Of a stretch of DNA of 18,478 nucleotides, positions 1 to 6,534 are shown in pieces. This stretch comes from CAYMST01 sp964393115 (lineage in GTDB: Bacteria > Bacteroidota > Bacteroidia > Cytophagales > Cyclobacteriaceae), in NCBI GenBank assembly GCA_964393115.1, contig CAYMST010000076.1, positions 1-18,478 of the forward strand. Reading direction: 5' to 3'. The notes beneath the pieces were generated by a model. That model saw only the letters and a program-made list of their open reading frames with translations, searched no databases and was not told the origin of the DNA. Each line of letters begins with the position of its first letter. The stretch's first letter is position 1. The position numbers and the translations under genes were made by a program.

Positions 1-357
1 GTCAGGGAGCTGAAATGACCTGCTAAACGAACCGTACCGGTTTTCCACCCTGCGGTAGTTGGTTTCATTCTGCTCTTCTTGGAGCTTCCGCTCGCCACTG
101 ACAGTTAACACACCTTTTTGAAAATCTATTTTAAGGTCGTCCTTGGAGACACCCGGAATTGAAAATTGAATTTCAAACTGTTTATCGGCTTCAAAGATGT
201 CTACACTTGGCGTGAAGGATTTGGCGTGACCATCCCTACTCACAAAATCATCGAAGAAGGCATCGTTGAAAAAATGATCTAGCCAATTATTTGAAGTGTG
301 TAACTTGTTCGTACGAACTGTTGGCAACGAACTGTTTTTAAATCTTATTAATGACAT
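1..357 (-). CDS. Hsp20/alpha-crystallin small heat shock protein, N-terminal part (cut by window edge)
   Basis: ATP-independent cytoplasmic holdase of the small heat shock protein family, which binds unfolding proteins under heat or oxidative stress. The ATG at 357-355 opens 119 codons that run off the left edge, so the C-terminus is missing. The protein begins MSLIRFKNSSLPTVR, followed by a flexible N-terminal arm. The start of the alpha-crystallin domain is at about residue 46 (FTPSVDIFEADKQFEIQFSI), and PGVSKDDLKIDFQKGVLTVS is the typical beta-strand core. The region around residues 90-118, with ERKLQEEQNETNYRRVE and RYGSFSRSFQLP, is diagnostic of bacterial Hsp20. The family assignment is firm. 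The gene is transcribed away from the tRNA gene, and a pair of repeated sites lies 85-140 bases upstream. Confidence 0.93.
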   Translation of the reverse strand, partial: MSLIRFKNSSLPTVRTNKLHTSNNWLDHFFNDAFFDDFVSRDGHAKSFTPSVDIFEADKQFEIQFSIPGVSKDDLKIDFQKGVLTVSGERKLQEEQNETNYRRVENRYGSFSRSFQLPD

Positions 358-441
358 GATTATATGTTTTATGTTTAAAATTTTGTTTGATGATTTACTA
401 GGGATAAAAACTGTGCCAGGCGTAAAACATGAAATATTAGG

Positions 442-497
442 TGACAAAATGTCTTGAAAGACTCTGTTCTGGTGGTTTTTAATGACAAAACGTCTTG
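442..497. promoter_or_regulatory. Twin inverted-repeat sites upstream of hsp20 (candidate operator)
   Basis: TGACAAAATGTCTTG occurs at 442-456 and TGACAAAACGTCTTG at 483-497, differing by one base. The core of each is GACA-AAA-TGTC; it is a perfect inverted repeat in the first copy and has one mismatch in the second. Their starts are 41 bases apart, close to four helical turns, so both would face the same side of the DNA. They lie between hsp20 (minus) and the tRNA gene (plus). A stress regulator or alternative promoter signal acting on hsp20 is an inference; I recognise no named regulator from the motif. Confidence 0.45.
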
Positions 498-612
498 TTT
501 TTGATTTTTTTACAGAAACATTTGGTTGCTGCTTGCATGAGAAGAACTGATTTCCTAATATTGCACTCCTTTTTCAAGGATATAAGATTCTTGAGGGACA
601 ATAATGACAAAT

Positions 613-686
613 TCCTCAGTAGCTCAGTTGGTTAGAGCATCTGACTGTTAATCAGAGGGTCACTGGTTCGAGCCCAGTCTGAGGAG
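613..686 (+). tRNA. tRNA-Asn (anticodon GTT)
   Basis: A complete cloverleaf is visible. The acceptor stem pairs TCCTCAG (613-619) with CTGAGGA (679-685), with discriminator G at 686. The D stem is GCTC/GAGC. The anticodon stem TCTGA/TCAGA encloses the loop CTGTTAA, which places GTT as the anticodon for asparagine. The T arm is ACTGG-TTCGAGC-CCAGT. The 3' CCA is not encoded, so it must be added after transcription. No second copy of the tRNA 3' end and no integrase are seen, so there is no sign that it serves as an attachment site here. Confidence 0.96.
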
Positions 687-696
687 CAAAAAATTA

Positions 697-727
697 AGGC
701 TTAGCATAAAATGCTGAGCCTTTTTTT
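697..727 (+). terminator. Rho-independent terminator of the tRNA-Asn gene
   Basis: The stem AGGCTTAGCAT / ATGCTGAGCCT has 11 pairs including one G-U, and a 3-base AAA loop. It is followed by a run of seven T. It begins 11 bases after the tRNA, so the tRNA is probably a single-gene transcript. Confidence 0.9.
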
Positions 728-774
728 ATGTCGTATTTTTAAGTCTTTTGTGGGCCAACTTTCAACAAGCATAA

Positions 775-792
775 AACGGCAAAAAGCCCGTT
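775..792 (-). terminator. Weak hairpin after the lipoprotein gene, possible terminator
   Basis: AACGG (775-779) pairs with CCGTT (788-792) around an 8-base loop. On the minus strand it is followed by a short TTTT stretch. It lies about 75 bases beyond the stop codon of the lipoprotein gene. The stem is short and the T tract poor, so this is only a candidate. Confidence 0.25.
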
Positions 793-864
793 ACTCTTAA
801 AAAAAACGTTTGTCAAACTCAGGATTGATAGCTAAATGCCTCAGTCCGCACCTTTCAACGAGAA

Positions 865-1356
865 CTATTTGATTATGTACTCCAACGTGTCGTTAAGAAC
901 AGTATTTTTGTTATAAACGGTCTGCTGGTTACGATGCTTAATGGCGGTATACATTTCAGGCGGGCACTTACCACAATAGTTGCAAATGCGTTGTTCTTCG
1001 ACAACCTCATAGTCCACAGATATGGTGTCTATCTGGTCCAATCGGTTATTTTTCACCAAATAGATTTTGGAAGAATCTGTAATTAAGTGCAGCAGTAGGC
1101 GAGTCCCTTCGAATATTTCAGGACTAAACGAATTCTCCATGGTGTCTAGCGGTGCATATTGCTTATCCAGTTCGATGACGGAAATGTCTTCTAAATCGTC
1201 TTTCTGTATGGGTTTATTTTTCATGTCGATGGTCAATACTGTGATAGGGAACTGATCAATATTTATGCAGGCAGCTTCTGTACATGCGCAGTCGCATCCA
1301 AATAGAAAACTTAACGCAGCACCGAGTGCGAAAAGAGGTAAAATAGTTTTGTTCAT
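865..1356 (-). CDS. Cys-rich putative lipoprotein, function unknown
   Basis: I do not recognise the family. The ATG at 1356 is preferred over an in-frame TTG nine bases upstream; it gives 163 residues. Residues 1-21 (MNKTILPLFALGAALSFLFGC) form a lipoprotein signal peptide with lipobox LFGC, so Cys21 would be lipidated and the protein anchored in the envelope. The mature N-terminus is unusually rich in cysteine (CDCACTEAAC, four Cys within ten residues). A second cluster, CNYCGKC, lies at residues 125-131. The two clusters could form disulphides or bind metal, which is inference. There is no other domain signature. The gene stands alone, with 384 bases of non-coding DNA upstream. Confidence 0.8.
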   Translation of the reverse strand: MNKTILPLFALGAALSFLFGCDCACTEAACINIDQFPITVLTIDMKNKPIQKDDLEDISVIELDKQYAPLDTMENSFSPEIFEGTRLLLHLITDSSKIYLVKNNRLDQIDTISVDYEVVEEQRICNYCGKCPPEMYTAIKHRNQQTVYNKNTVLNDTLEYIIK

Positions 1357-1740
1357 TATGTTCAATTTTAAACCTGAGGTAAGACACCTTAAGTGCTCGA
1401 TATAGTTGCAAATCGACTAGGCATATATTCATTTTGATGATGGTTTGTCAAAGGTTTGGAGTTGTGTTTTCCACAAATTGTCTAAGAAGTAGTGGTGTTT
1501 TCAAATGTGAGGATGTCTGAAATAACTACTCTTTTAGGTGAATGATTGTGAGATTTAATTTCATTGCTAGTCTGAATTGTTTTTGTTTAATTTATTGCTT
1601 GAATAAGTCAATTTGAGGTGTTTTTTTGTTCGGTAGGGTTTAATTTTGATCAATGCTTTGCTAATGCATGAAAGCGACTCGGCTTTCCTGACAAGCAGAA
1701 AGTTGTCGACATATATTTTAACTACTTACTTCAAATCAGT
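1357..1740. other. Divergent intergenic region, no gene seen
   Basis: This A+T-rich spacer lies between the minus-strand lipoprotein gene and the plus-strand membrane protein pair, and must hold both promoters. TAATTTTG at 1641-1648 fits the Bacteroidota -7 consensus TANNTTTG on the plus strand, but no TTTG sits 19-21 bases upstream, so it is not called as a promoter. TATATTTT at 1712-1719, nearer the plus-strand start, fits all but the last base. A small hairpin, GACAA/TTGTC, lies at 1690-1707. No open frame with a plausible start was found. Confidence 0.5.
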
Positions 1741-2064
1741 ATGAAATTCCATTATCCATATACTCCTACTAAATTCATCCTTGCGGGGTTTTCGCTTTAC
1801 CTCTGTACGCCTCTGGCATTTTCTGCCCTGGATACATTCATGACACTTTATGAAAATAATGAAATGGGATGGAGGTACTATAGCGCGTTAATAGGCTTGA
1901 TAATCATAGGTTCTTTCTTTCTAATTGGTTTAACTCTCTTTATTGTTCAACTTCGAGGCTTTCTAAAAACACATTGGAAAACCGATAATTCGTTTTTGGA
2001 GTTATTGATTTCTGATTTGCAGCGGATAGTTGATCAAAAGAAACTAGATCGCTTACGGTCTTAA
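1741..2064 (+). CDS. Small two-helix membrane protein, function unknown (paralogue of the next gene)
   Basis: 107 residues, family not recognised. The protein opens with MKFHYPYTPTKFILAGFSLY. A first hydrophobic segment at about residues 12-32 is followed by a short polar stretch (YENNEMGWRYYS). A second segment at about residues 47-70 (ALIGLIIIGSFFLIGLTLFI) leads into a polar C-terminal tail ending DLQRIVDQKKLDRLRS, with possible helix propensity. This predicts two transmembrane helices and a charged tail. The next gene, 11 bases downstream, encodes a shorter relative with the same N-terminal pattern, so the two are probably co-transcribed and arose by tandem duplication. No enzyme motif is visible. 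Confidence 0.75.
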   Translation: MKFHYPYTPTKFILAGFSLYLCTPLAFSALDTFMTLYENNEMGWRYYSALIGLIIIGSFFLIGLTLFIVQLRGFLKTHWKTDNSFLELLISDLQRIVDQKKLDRLRS

Positions 2065-2075
2065 TTGCCCTACTT

Positions 2076-2288
2076 ATGAAATTTTTCTATCCCTATTCTC
2101 CTCAGCAATTGGCTGCCGCCAAAACATCTTTTTGGGGATGCTCCATATTCATGTTTTGGTCAACGTATGTATTTCTCGGGGTTGTCCACAAAGGAGTCTA
2201 TCATTGGAAGTTTTATGGTGGGCTTATTGGCATGTTGATTTTTTGGACCTTCTTTCTGTTCAGCAACCTCAGCTCGATTCTAAAATAA
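2076..2288 (+). CDS. Small two-helix membrane protein, function unknown, shortened paralogue
   Basis: 70 residues, family not recognised. The N-terminus MKFFYPYSPQQLAAA matches the pattern MKF-x-YPY-x-P of the preceding protein. The second hydrophobic segment (FYGGLIGMLIFWTFFLFS) aligns with YYSALIGLIIIGSFFLIG of its neighbour. It therefore has two predicted transmembrane helices but ends just after the second one, lacking the neighbour's roughly 35-residue polar tail. A short stretch downstream in another frame (from 2296, reading ELQRAVFERF) faintly resembles that tail (DLQRIVDQKK). The gene may thus have been shortened by a frame change, but the match is too short to prove it. Confidence 0.7.
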   Translation: MKFFYPYSPQQLAAAKTSFWGCSIFMFWSTYVFLGVVHKGVYHWKFYGGLIGMLIFWTFFLFSNLSSILK

Positions 2289-2316
2289 GCCTCTAGAGTT
2301 ACAGAGAGCGGTTTTT

Positions 2317-2439
2317 GAAAGATTTGCTGTTTGAGACTACTCGAAGAGTAGGCAACAGGGCCGCCTGGCGGTTTCAAATCTTTCTAGATTTTTTGTGTAC
2401 TTTTTCATCAATGGAAAAAGTACAAGCCTGTCCGGCTTG
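2317..2439. repeat. Compact structured intergenic element with nested inverted repeats (repeat family or RNA candidate)
   Basis: An outer 10-bp perfect inverted repeat pairs GAAAGATTTG (2317-2326) with CAAATCTTTC (2375-2384). It encloses two arms. One is CTGTT/AACAG (2327-2331 with 2354-2358), capped by the hairpin CTACTC-GAA-GAGTAG (2337-2351). The other is the GC-rich hairpin CCGC-CTG-GCGG (2361-2371). Immediately after come a second perfect 10-bp inverted repeat, GTACTTTTTC (2397-2406) with GAAAAAGTAC (2414-2423), and a 6-bp hairpin, CAAGCC/GGCTTG (2423-2439). Almost every base in 123 nucleotides can pair. The element sits between the convergent ends of the membrane-protein pair and the flavin-oxidoreductase operon. 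It could be a dispersed REP/MITE-like repeat, a bidirectional termination region or a structured RNA. Only one copy is seen in this window. Confidence 0.6.
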
Positions 2440-2580
2440 AGAACAACTGTCGGTAAATGAGATGACAAATGTTTTTCCCAACATCATTTAGAGATGAAAT
2501 ACTAATCGAACTCAGGTCAGCGGTGTAAATACGATTGTTCAGTTAAAAGGTTTTTTCAAAAGTCAATCCAAAACGAATGA

Positions 2581-3504
2581 TTAGGTGAAATTCGGAATTA
2601 CTTCCTCACCAAGTTCCTCAAGTACTTCCTCTGCTGGTCTTGACCCATATTTCAAATTCAAGATCACATGATTGACTCCATAAGACTCTAGTAGTTTTAA
2701 GTGTGCATTAGTATAATCCGTTCCGGCTTTGAAGCCCAGATGAATGGGAAGTGGCTTTGCTTTCTTATTATCCGACAGGTCCACATATAGAGACTGAGCA
2801 AATGGTTTCCACTCTTGCTTGGTTTTACGCAACACCTCACGCCATCTAGTCATGACAAGCTCCAGTGTTTTGAAATCGCGCGGATAGTATAGCCATCCGT
2901 TAGTGTGTTTCGCAATCCACTCCAGTGATTGTCCTGAGTGTCCTGTTACCAAGTATGTGGTGTCGTAAGGCTGCTTAGGGAGCAAATCAATATTCCCCAT
3001 TACTTCACCATAAAACTTGGATTTGTGTCGAGGAAAGTCACCCATAAGTGCCTTCATATAGAAAAAGCTATCTTGAAAGAGCTCCGTTCGCTCGTTGATA
3101 TTTTGATGGAAAGCCGGGTATTCTATAGGTCGATCACCTGACGCTATACCCATTACCATTCTTCCTTTTGACAAGGATTGTAAGCTTGAAATAGATTTAG
3201 CCGTATGCACGGGGTGTCTGAGGGGTAAAATAATACTACCAGTGGCGAGCGCAATTTTATGAGTATGATTCATAATGTGCGCCATATATATCCACGGGTC
3301 GTACAGCTGGCCGGCATCTCCGAAACTAGGGTCGTGAAAGGGGACGTCTCGAAACCATAGCGCTTGAAAGCCAAGTTGCTCTGCTCTCTTGGCAAGTTTC
3401 TCCTGCTCTGCCATTTTAGCAATTGATCCAGGATAAGATTCGATGGGGAACACGAGTCCCAAACTCAACTTACCATACCGAGCTATTTTATTTAGCTGAT
3501 TCAT
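2581..3504 (-). CDS. LLM-class (bacterial luciferase-like) flavin-dependent oxidoreductase
   Basis: 307 residues, full length for a luciferase-like monooxygenase. These are TIM-barrel enzymes that use reduced FMN or F420 to oxidise or reduce small organic substrates. The N-terminal strand is GKLSLGLVFPIES (residues 11-23), and LATGSIILPLRHPVHTAKSI (86-105) and MGIASGDRPIEYPAF (118-132) are typical of the subfamily I know as the BA3436-type luciferase-like oxidoreductases. TGHSGQSLEW (187-196) is the likely flavin-phosphate region. The ATG at 3504 overlaps the 3' end of the SDR gene by 17 bases, which indicates tight operon coupling as the last gene of three. The substrate cannot be read from sequence. 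The family is secure; the subfamily is from memory. Confidence 0.88.
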   Translation of the reverse strand: MNQLNKIARYGKLSLGLVFPIESYPGSIAKMAEQEKLAKRAEQLGFQALWFRDVPFHDPSFGDAGQLYDPWIYMAHIMNHTHKIALATGSIILPLRHPVHTAKSISSLQSLSKGRMVMGIASGDRPIEYPAFHQNINERTELFQDSFFYMKALMGDFPRHKSKFYGEVMGNIDLLPKQPYDTTYLVTGHSGQSLEWIAKHTNGWLYYPRDFKTLELVMTRWREVLRKTKQEWKPFAQSLYVDLSDNKKAKPLPIHLGFKAGTDYTNAHLKLLESYGVNHVILNLKYGSRPAEEVLEELGEEVIPNFT

Positions 3505-4303
3505 AGTTGGCTAAAATTTTGTTCGTCACAGTAATTAATGACGCTATTTTATTGTCAATGTACGCATCTGGATGGGCAGGAGCATACGTACCCTGATCAT
3601 TGTCAAAGTAGCTTCCATTCTTGGAAGCAAGCTCTTCTGCTGTTGCTAACTCGGCTAAAAGGTTTGCTCCTTTATCAACAGGAGCCCAAAACCTGCCATA
3701 GGCTTCTACAACCATTTTGGTTTGGAGTAGTGACCCTGGGTTCACCGCTATCGTTGTTGCCCAATCGATTTTTTTAGCCAAGTCCATGCTCCACATGGTT
3801 AAGGCCAGTTTGCTTTGTGCATAGGCCTCCTGCTCGGATAACCTTTCTGATCCTATGAGAGCATCTAGTGAAACAGTCGACTGCGCCGCTGAGCTTAAAT
3901 TAATAATTCTGGGTTCTTTTCCTTTTTTTAACAAAGGAGATAACGCTTTGGTGAGTAAAACAGGGGCAAGGTAATTAACTACAAACCTGATATCTTGACC
4001 GTTAGAAGTAGCGGTGTGTGGGCTTTTCAGTACACCAGCATTATTGATCAATACATCAATGTGAGACACTTCTTTTTTTACACTATTCGTAAAATCGCTA
4101 ACAGTGTTTAGGTCCGATAGGTCAGCAAGCACAGTGTATAAACTCCCAGAGCCTTTGACCTCCTTGATTTGCGATACTGTTTTTTTGAGCTTTTCAGCAT
4201 TTCTTCCATGGATAATCAAATGATGTCCTCTTGCCGCTAAGGTTATTGCCGTTTGTTTACCAATACCATCGGTGCTTCCAGTTATTAAAATCGTTTTGCT
4301 CAT
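3488..4303 (-). CDS. Short-chain dehydrogenase/reductase (SDR), classical type
   Basis: 271 residues with a Rossmann fold for NAD(P)H. Visible motifs are the glycine-rich cofactor loop TGSTDGIG (residues 8-15), NNAG (87-90), the catalytic Ser in INLSSAA (around 137-138) and the catalytic YAQSK (Tyr161, Lys165). HGRN (32-35), with Arg after the second strand, suggests an NADP(H) preference. The start is set at the ATG at 4303; an in-frame TTG 12 bases upstream has no support. It is the middle gene of the operon, 12 bases after the quinone-oxidoreductase-like gene and overlapping the luciferase-like gene. The overall pattern resembles retinol dehydrogenase/WW-domain-oxidoreductase-like SDRs, but the substrate is unknown. 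Confidence 0.9.
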   Translation of the reverse strand: MSKTILITGSTDGIGKQTAITLAARGHHLIIHGRNAEKLKKTVSQIKEVKGSGSLYTVLADLSDLNTVSDFTNSVKKEVSHIDVLINNAGVLKSPHTATSNGQDIRFVVNYLAPVLLTKALSPLLKKGKEPRIINLSSAAQSTVSLDALIGSERLSEQEAYAQSKLALTMWSMDLAKKIDWATTIAVNPGSLLQTKMVVEAYGRFWAPVDKGANLLAELATAEELASKNGSYFDNDQGTYAPAHPDAYIDNKIASLITVTNKILANYESAK

Positions 4304-4315
4304 TATTAATTCCAA

Positions 4316-5260
4316 TTATTTCAAGGTTACGACTATTTTTCCGATAGTCCTTCCGCTCTCAAGGGCTTTGTGTGCCTGTTGCATTTCGTGAAAGTCATAA
4401 GTTTTCGAAATGTGTGGCTTCAAAACGCCAAATTGAAGAAGTTCCCTGATGGTGTCAATGTCTTTTTCACTGGACTGGACCATATGGAAAGCAAGGTTTA
4501 CATTTCTTTGCTTGGCAAGCTCTATGGTTTCTATTGCAAAGTCGGGGCTTGGTATGGAAACGACCATTCCTCCGTCTTTTGCGATGCCAACGGACTTGTG
4601 AAGTGTTTCACCGTTGAACATGTCAAATACAAAATCGATGTCCGACAAAACCTCCTCAAACTTTTCTGTTCGATAATCAATATGCTGGTCAGCGCCTAAG
4701 GATAGGATGAGCTCTTTATTCTTCGTGGAACTTGTCGAAACAATATATGCCCCCAAGTACTTGGCGATTTGAATAGCAAAGTGCCCCACGCCTCCGGACC
4801 CTGCATGGATGAGTACTTTATTTCCTTTCTCAACGTGTCCTTCTAGCACTTGAAGTGCGGTTAGAGCAGCTAGTGTAGATGCAGCTGCAGATTCAAAAGA
4901 AATGTCTTCTGGGATGATAGCTAAATGGTCTTGAGGAGCCTTGACATACTCTGCATACGCGTTTCCATTTCCCAAGAAATTAACCATTCCAAATACGCGA
5001 TCACCAACTTTGAATTTGGAGACCTCACTTCCTATTTCGGTTACCTCTCCTGCAATGTCCCACCCCAAAATGGCTGGTCGATTTTCTCCATAAATCATAT
5101 TTAGCGCACCTTCATGTGTTCTTACCTTGTAATCTACGGGGTTCACACTGATCGCTTTGTTTCGAATTAGCACTTCATTTGGGTGGATTTGAGGGGTGTC
5201 AATTTCTGTAAATTCTAAGTTTTCTGCCCCGCCTGTTTTATGTAATACTATTGCTTTCAT
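4316..5260 (-). CDS. NADP-dependent zinc-free alcohol dehydrogenase / quinone oxidoreductase family protein
   Basis: 314 residues of the medium-chain dehydrogenase/reductase superfamily, quinone-oxidoreductase branch, which reduces quinones or activated alkenes with NADPH in the cytoplasm. The N-terminal GroES-like domain holds NPVDYKVR (residues 40-47) and GWDIAGEV (66-73). The nucleotide-binding loop is AGSGGVGHFAIQIAK (153-167), followed by LGADQHIDY. The cysteine and histidine ligands of zinc alcohol dehydrogenases are absent. The ATG at 5260 (MKAIVLHKTGG) is chosen over an upstream in-frame TTG. It is the first gene of a three-gene operon and divergent from an HxlR regulator 85 bases away, an arrangement typical of quinone or electrophile detoxification. 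The exact substrate is not deducible. Confidence 0.9.
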   Translation of the reverse strand: MKAIVLHKTGGAENLEFTEIDTPQIHPNEVLIRNKAISVNPVDYKVRTHEGALNMIYGENRPAILGWDIAGEVTEIGSEVSKFKVGDRVFGMVNFLGNGNAYAEYVKAPQDHLAIIPEDISFESAAASTLAALTALQVLEGHVEKGNKVLIHAGSGGVGHFAIQIAKYLGAYIVSTSSTKNKELILSLGADQHIDYRTEKFEEVLSDIDFVFDMFNGETLHKSVGIAKDGGMVVSIPSPDFAIETIELAKQRNVNLAFHMVQSSEKDIDTIRELLQFGVLKPHISKTYDFHEMQQAHKALESGRTIGKIVVTLK

Positions 5261-5345
5261 TTCGACTATCAATTTTATAGTTGCAACAATAAGTATAGCT
5301 TTTTAACTTCGCAATAACGGTCAAAAAGGATAGTTTACCCAAATC
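5261..5345. promoter_or_regulatory. Divergent promoter/operator region between the oxidoreductase operon and the HxlR gene
   Basis: These 85 bases must carry both divergent promoters. ACTAT (5265-5269) and ATAGT (5277-5281) form an inverted repeat with a 7-base spacer. The perfect palindrome GTTGCAAC lies at 5280-5287. A further ATAGT occurs at 5330-5334, close to the regulator start. HxlR proteins bind short inverted repeats as dimers, so these are reasonable operator candidates. The assignment is inferred from position and symmetry only. Confidence 0.4.
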
Positions 5346-5693
5346 ATGTATCAGGTAAAAGGAAAAGAATACCCTTGTTGTACGAGTGTGACCATGGGGA
5401 TAATAGGAGGTAAGTGGAAAACGGTAATCCTGTATTACCTTATTGATGGTCCTCTTCGATACAACGAGTTAAAAAAAAGAATGACTACGGTTACAGAGCG
5501 GACGCTAAGTCTCCAGCTCAAGCAACTTGAAGAAGACGGAGTTATTGTTCGGACGGTACATACCGCCAAGCCACCTTTAAAGGTAGATTATGCACTTACG
5601 GACTTTGGGGAAACACTTATACCACTTCTAAACGCTATAGTCGAATGGGGGGATTATGTGGTGTCTAGGTATAACGAGAAGTCACTCGAATAA
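5346..5693 (+). CDS. HxlR-family (winged helix-turn-helix) transcriptional regulator
   Basis: 115 residues, the usual length for HxlR/YodB-type regulators, which bind DNA as dimers. The signature at residues 11-28 (CCTSVTMGIIGGKWKTVI) is the HxlR hallmark: an N-terminal Cys followed by IGGKWK. RYNELKKRM begins the recognition region, TLSLQLKQLEEDGVI leads into the wing, and LTDFGETLIPLL is the C-terminal dimerisation helix. In YodB- and HypR-type members the conserved N-terminal cysteine senses quinones, aldehydes or disulphide stress. Here Cys11 and Cys12 are adjacent. It diverges from the quinone-oxidoreductase/SDR/luciferase-like operon, which it probably controls together with itself. The family is secure; the inducer is inferred. 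Confidence 0.93.
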   Translation: MYQVKGKEYPCCTSVTMGIIGGKWKTVILYYLIDGPLRYNELKKRMTTVTERTLSLQLKQLEEDGVIVRTVHTAKPPLKVDYALTDFGETLIPLLNAIVEWGDYVVSRYNEKSLE

Positions 5694-5723
5694 CCTTTGT
5701 GCTTGACCTTAAAAAGATAGCAT

Positions 5724-5747
5724 AAAAAGCCCCGCTTCAGCGGGGCT
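5724..5747 (-). terminator. Strong rho-independent terminator after the fibronectin-III protein gene
   Basis: The perfect stem AGCCCCGC / GCGGGGCT (5728-5735 with 5740-5747) has loop TTCA. On the minus strand it is followed by a T run (A at 5724-5728 on the plus strand). It ends the minus-strand T9SS protein gene whose stop is at 5779. It could also slow transcripts from the convergent HxlR gene, although no T tract follows on that strand. Confidence 0.88.
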
Positions 5748-5778
5748 AGAATAGAAGTTGTTTATAGACGAAGAATGG

Positions 5779-6534
5779 TTATTTGATTTTCAACTTACGA
5801 ATGATATCTCCTTCCAGTAGACCTAGTCTTACAATATACAACCCCGGATTTAACCCATCTAGTGGAATAGATTTGGTGTTCGCTCCTTTTTGAAGCTGGA
5901 ATGTAAACTGTTTTACTTGCTTGCCAGAGCCGTCAACTATTAGGCCGTTAACCAATTGGTCTTTAGTAGTGAGCAAGCTTAAGTTGGTAACACCGTTTTG
6001 TGCTGGGTTAGGGCTTAGTATAAAGGAGTTCTGAGTTTGCTTTCGAGGGGCGTAGCTGCGAGATCCAGAGGAAGTAGTAGCCTGAACCTTGTTGGAGTTT
6101 TGTACCACGTTGACTTCCCAAGCATGAAATGATGACATGTCAAACTCATATGTTGTATTTGGTTTTAGGTTTGTAATAATTATTGAGGTACCAATTCCGG
6201 AGGGTGAACCTAAAGCACTACAATCGTCAGCGAAATCACACCCTAAAGAATAGCCTTGAGGTGAAAAACCTATTGCTCCACCATGTGGTCCGCCGATTTC
6301 GTTAATGCCAATAACTGCATAGTCATCAAGTCCAACGTAACCCCAGCTAAGTTCTACCGTGGTTGCTGTAACATTGTCTACGTAAAGTTCAATTGGAATG
6401 CTATTCCACCAGTCAGGAACACTTGGGCTTCCATAAGGATTGTAGTCATCACCAGGGATATAAGCGTCATATTGTGCAAAAGAACTGAATACAGCCATTA
6501 ATGCCGCGAGAGTAAATGTTAATCGAGTTTTCAT
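5779..6534 (-). CDS. Secreted fibronectin type III protein with T9SS C-terminal sorting domain
   Basis: 251 residues. The ATG at 6534 is chosen because it starts directly at a Sec signal peptide (MKTRLTFTLAALMAVFSSFA, then Q). The open frame extends 42 codons further upstream, but that stretch is charged and unlike a signal. Residues about 45-154 form a fibronectin-III-like sandwich (IPIELYVDNVTATTVELSW at the start, TNLKPNTTYEFDMSSF near the end), with Cys100 and Cys105 possibly disulphide-linked. Residues about 171-251 are a type A T9SS sorting domain: FILSPNPAQNG opens it, GLNPGLYIVRL lies near the end, and it finishes IIRKLKIK. The protein should cross the outer membrane through T9SS and be released or surface-attached. 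The role is unknown; binding to a surface or glycan is inference. It has its own terminator and is monocistronic. Confidence 0.85.
   Translation of the reverse strand: MKTRLTFTLAALMAVFSSFAQYDAYIPGDDYNPYGSPSVPDWWNSIPIELYVDNVTATTVELSWGYVGLDDYAVIGINEIGGPHGGAIGFSPQGYSLGCDFADDCSALGSPSGIGTSIIITNLKPNTTYEFDMSSFHAWEVNVVQNSNKVQATTSSGSRSYAPRKQTQNSFILSPNPAQNGVTNLSLLTTKDQLVNGLIVDGSGKQVKQFTFQLQKGANTKSIPLDGLNPGLYIVRLGLLEGDIIRKLKIK

Noticed and set aside
613..686. tRNA-Asn as an integration site of a genomic island
   Set aside because: No duplicated tRNA 3' end, integrase or phage gene is present in the window.
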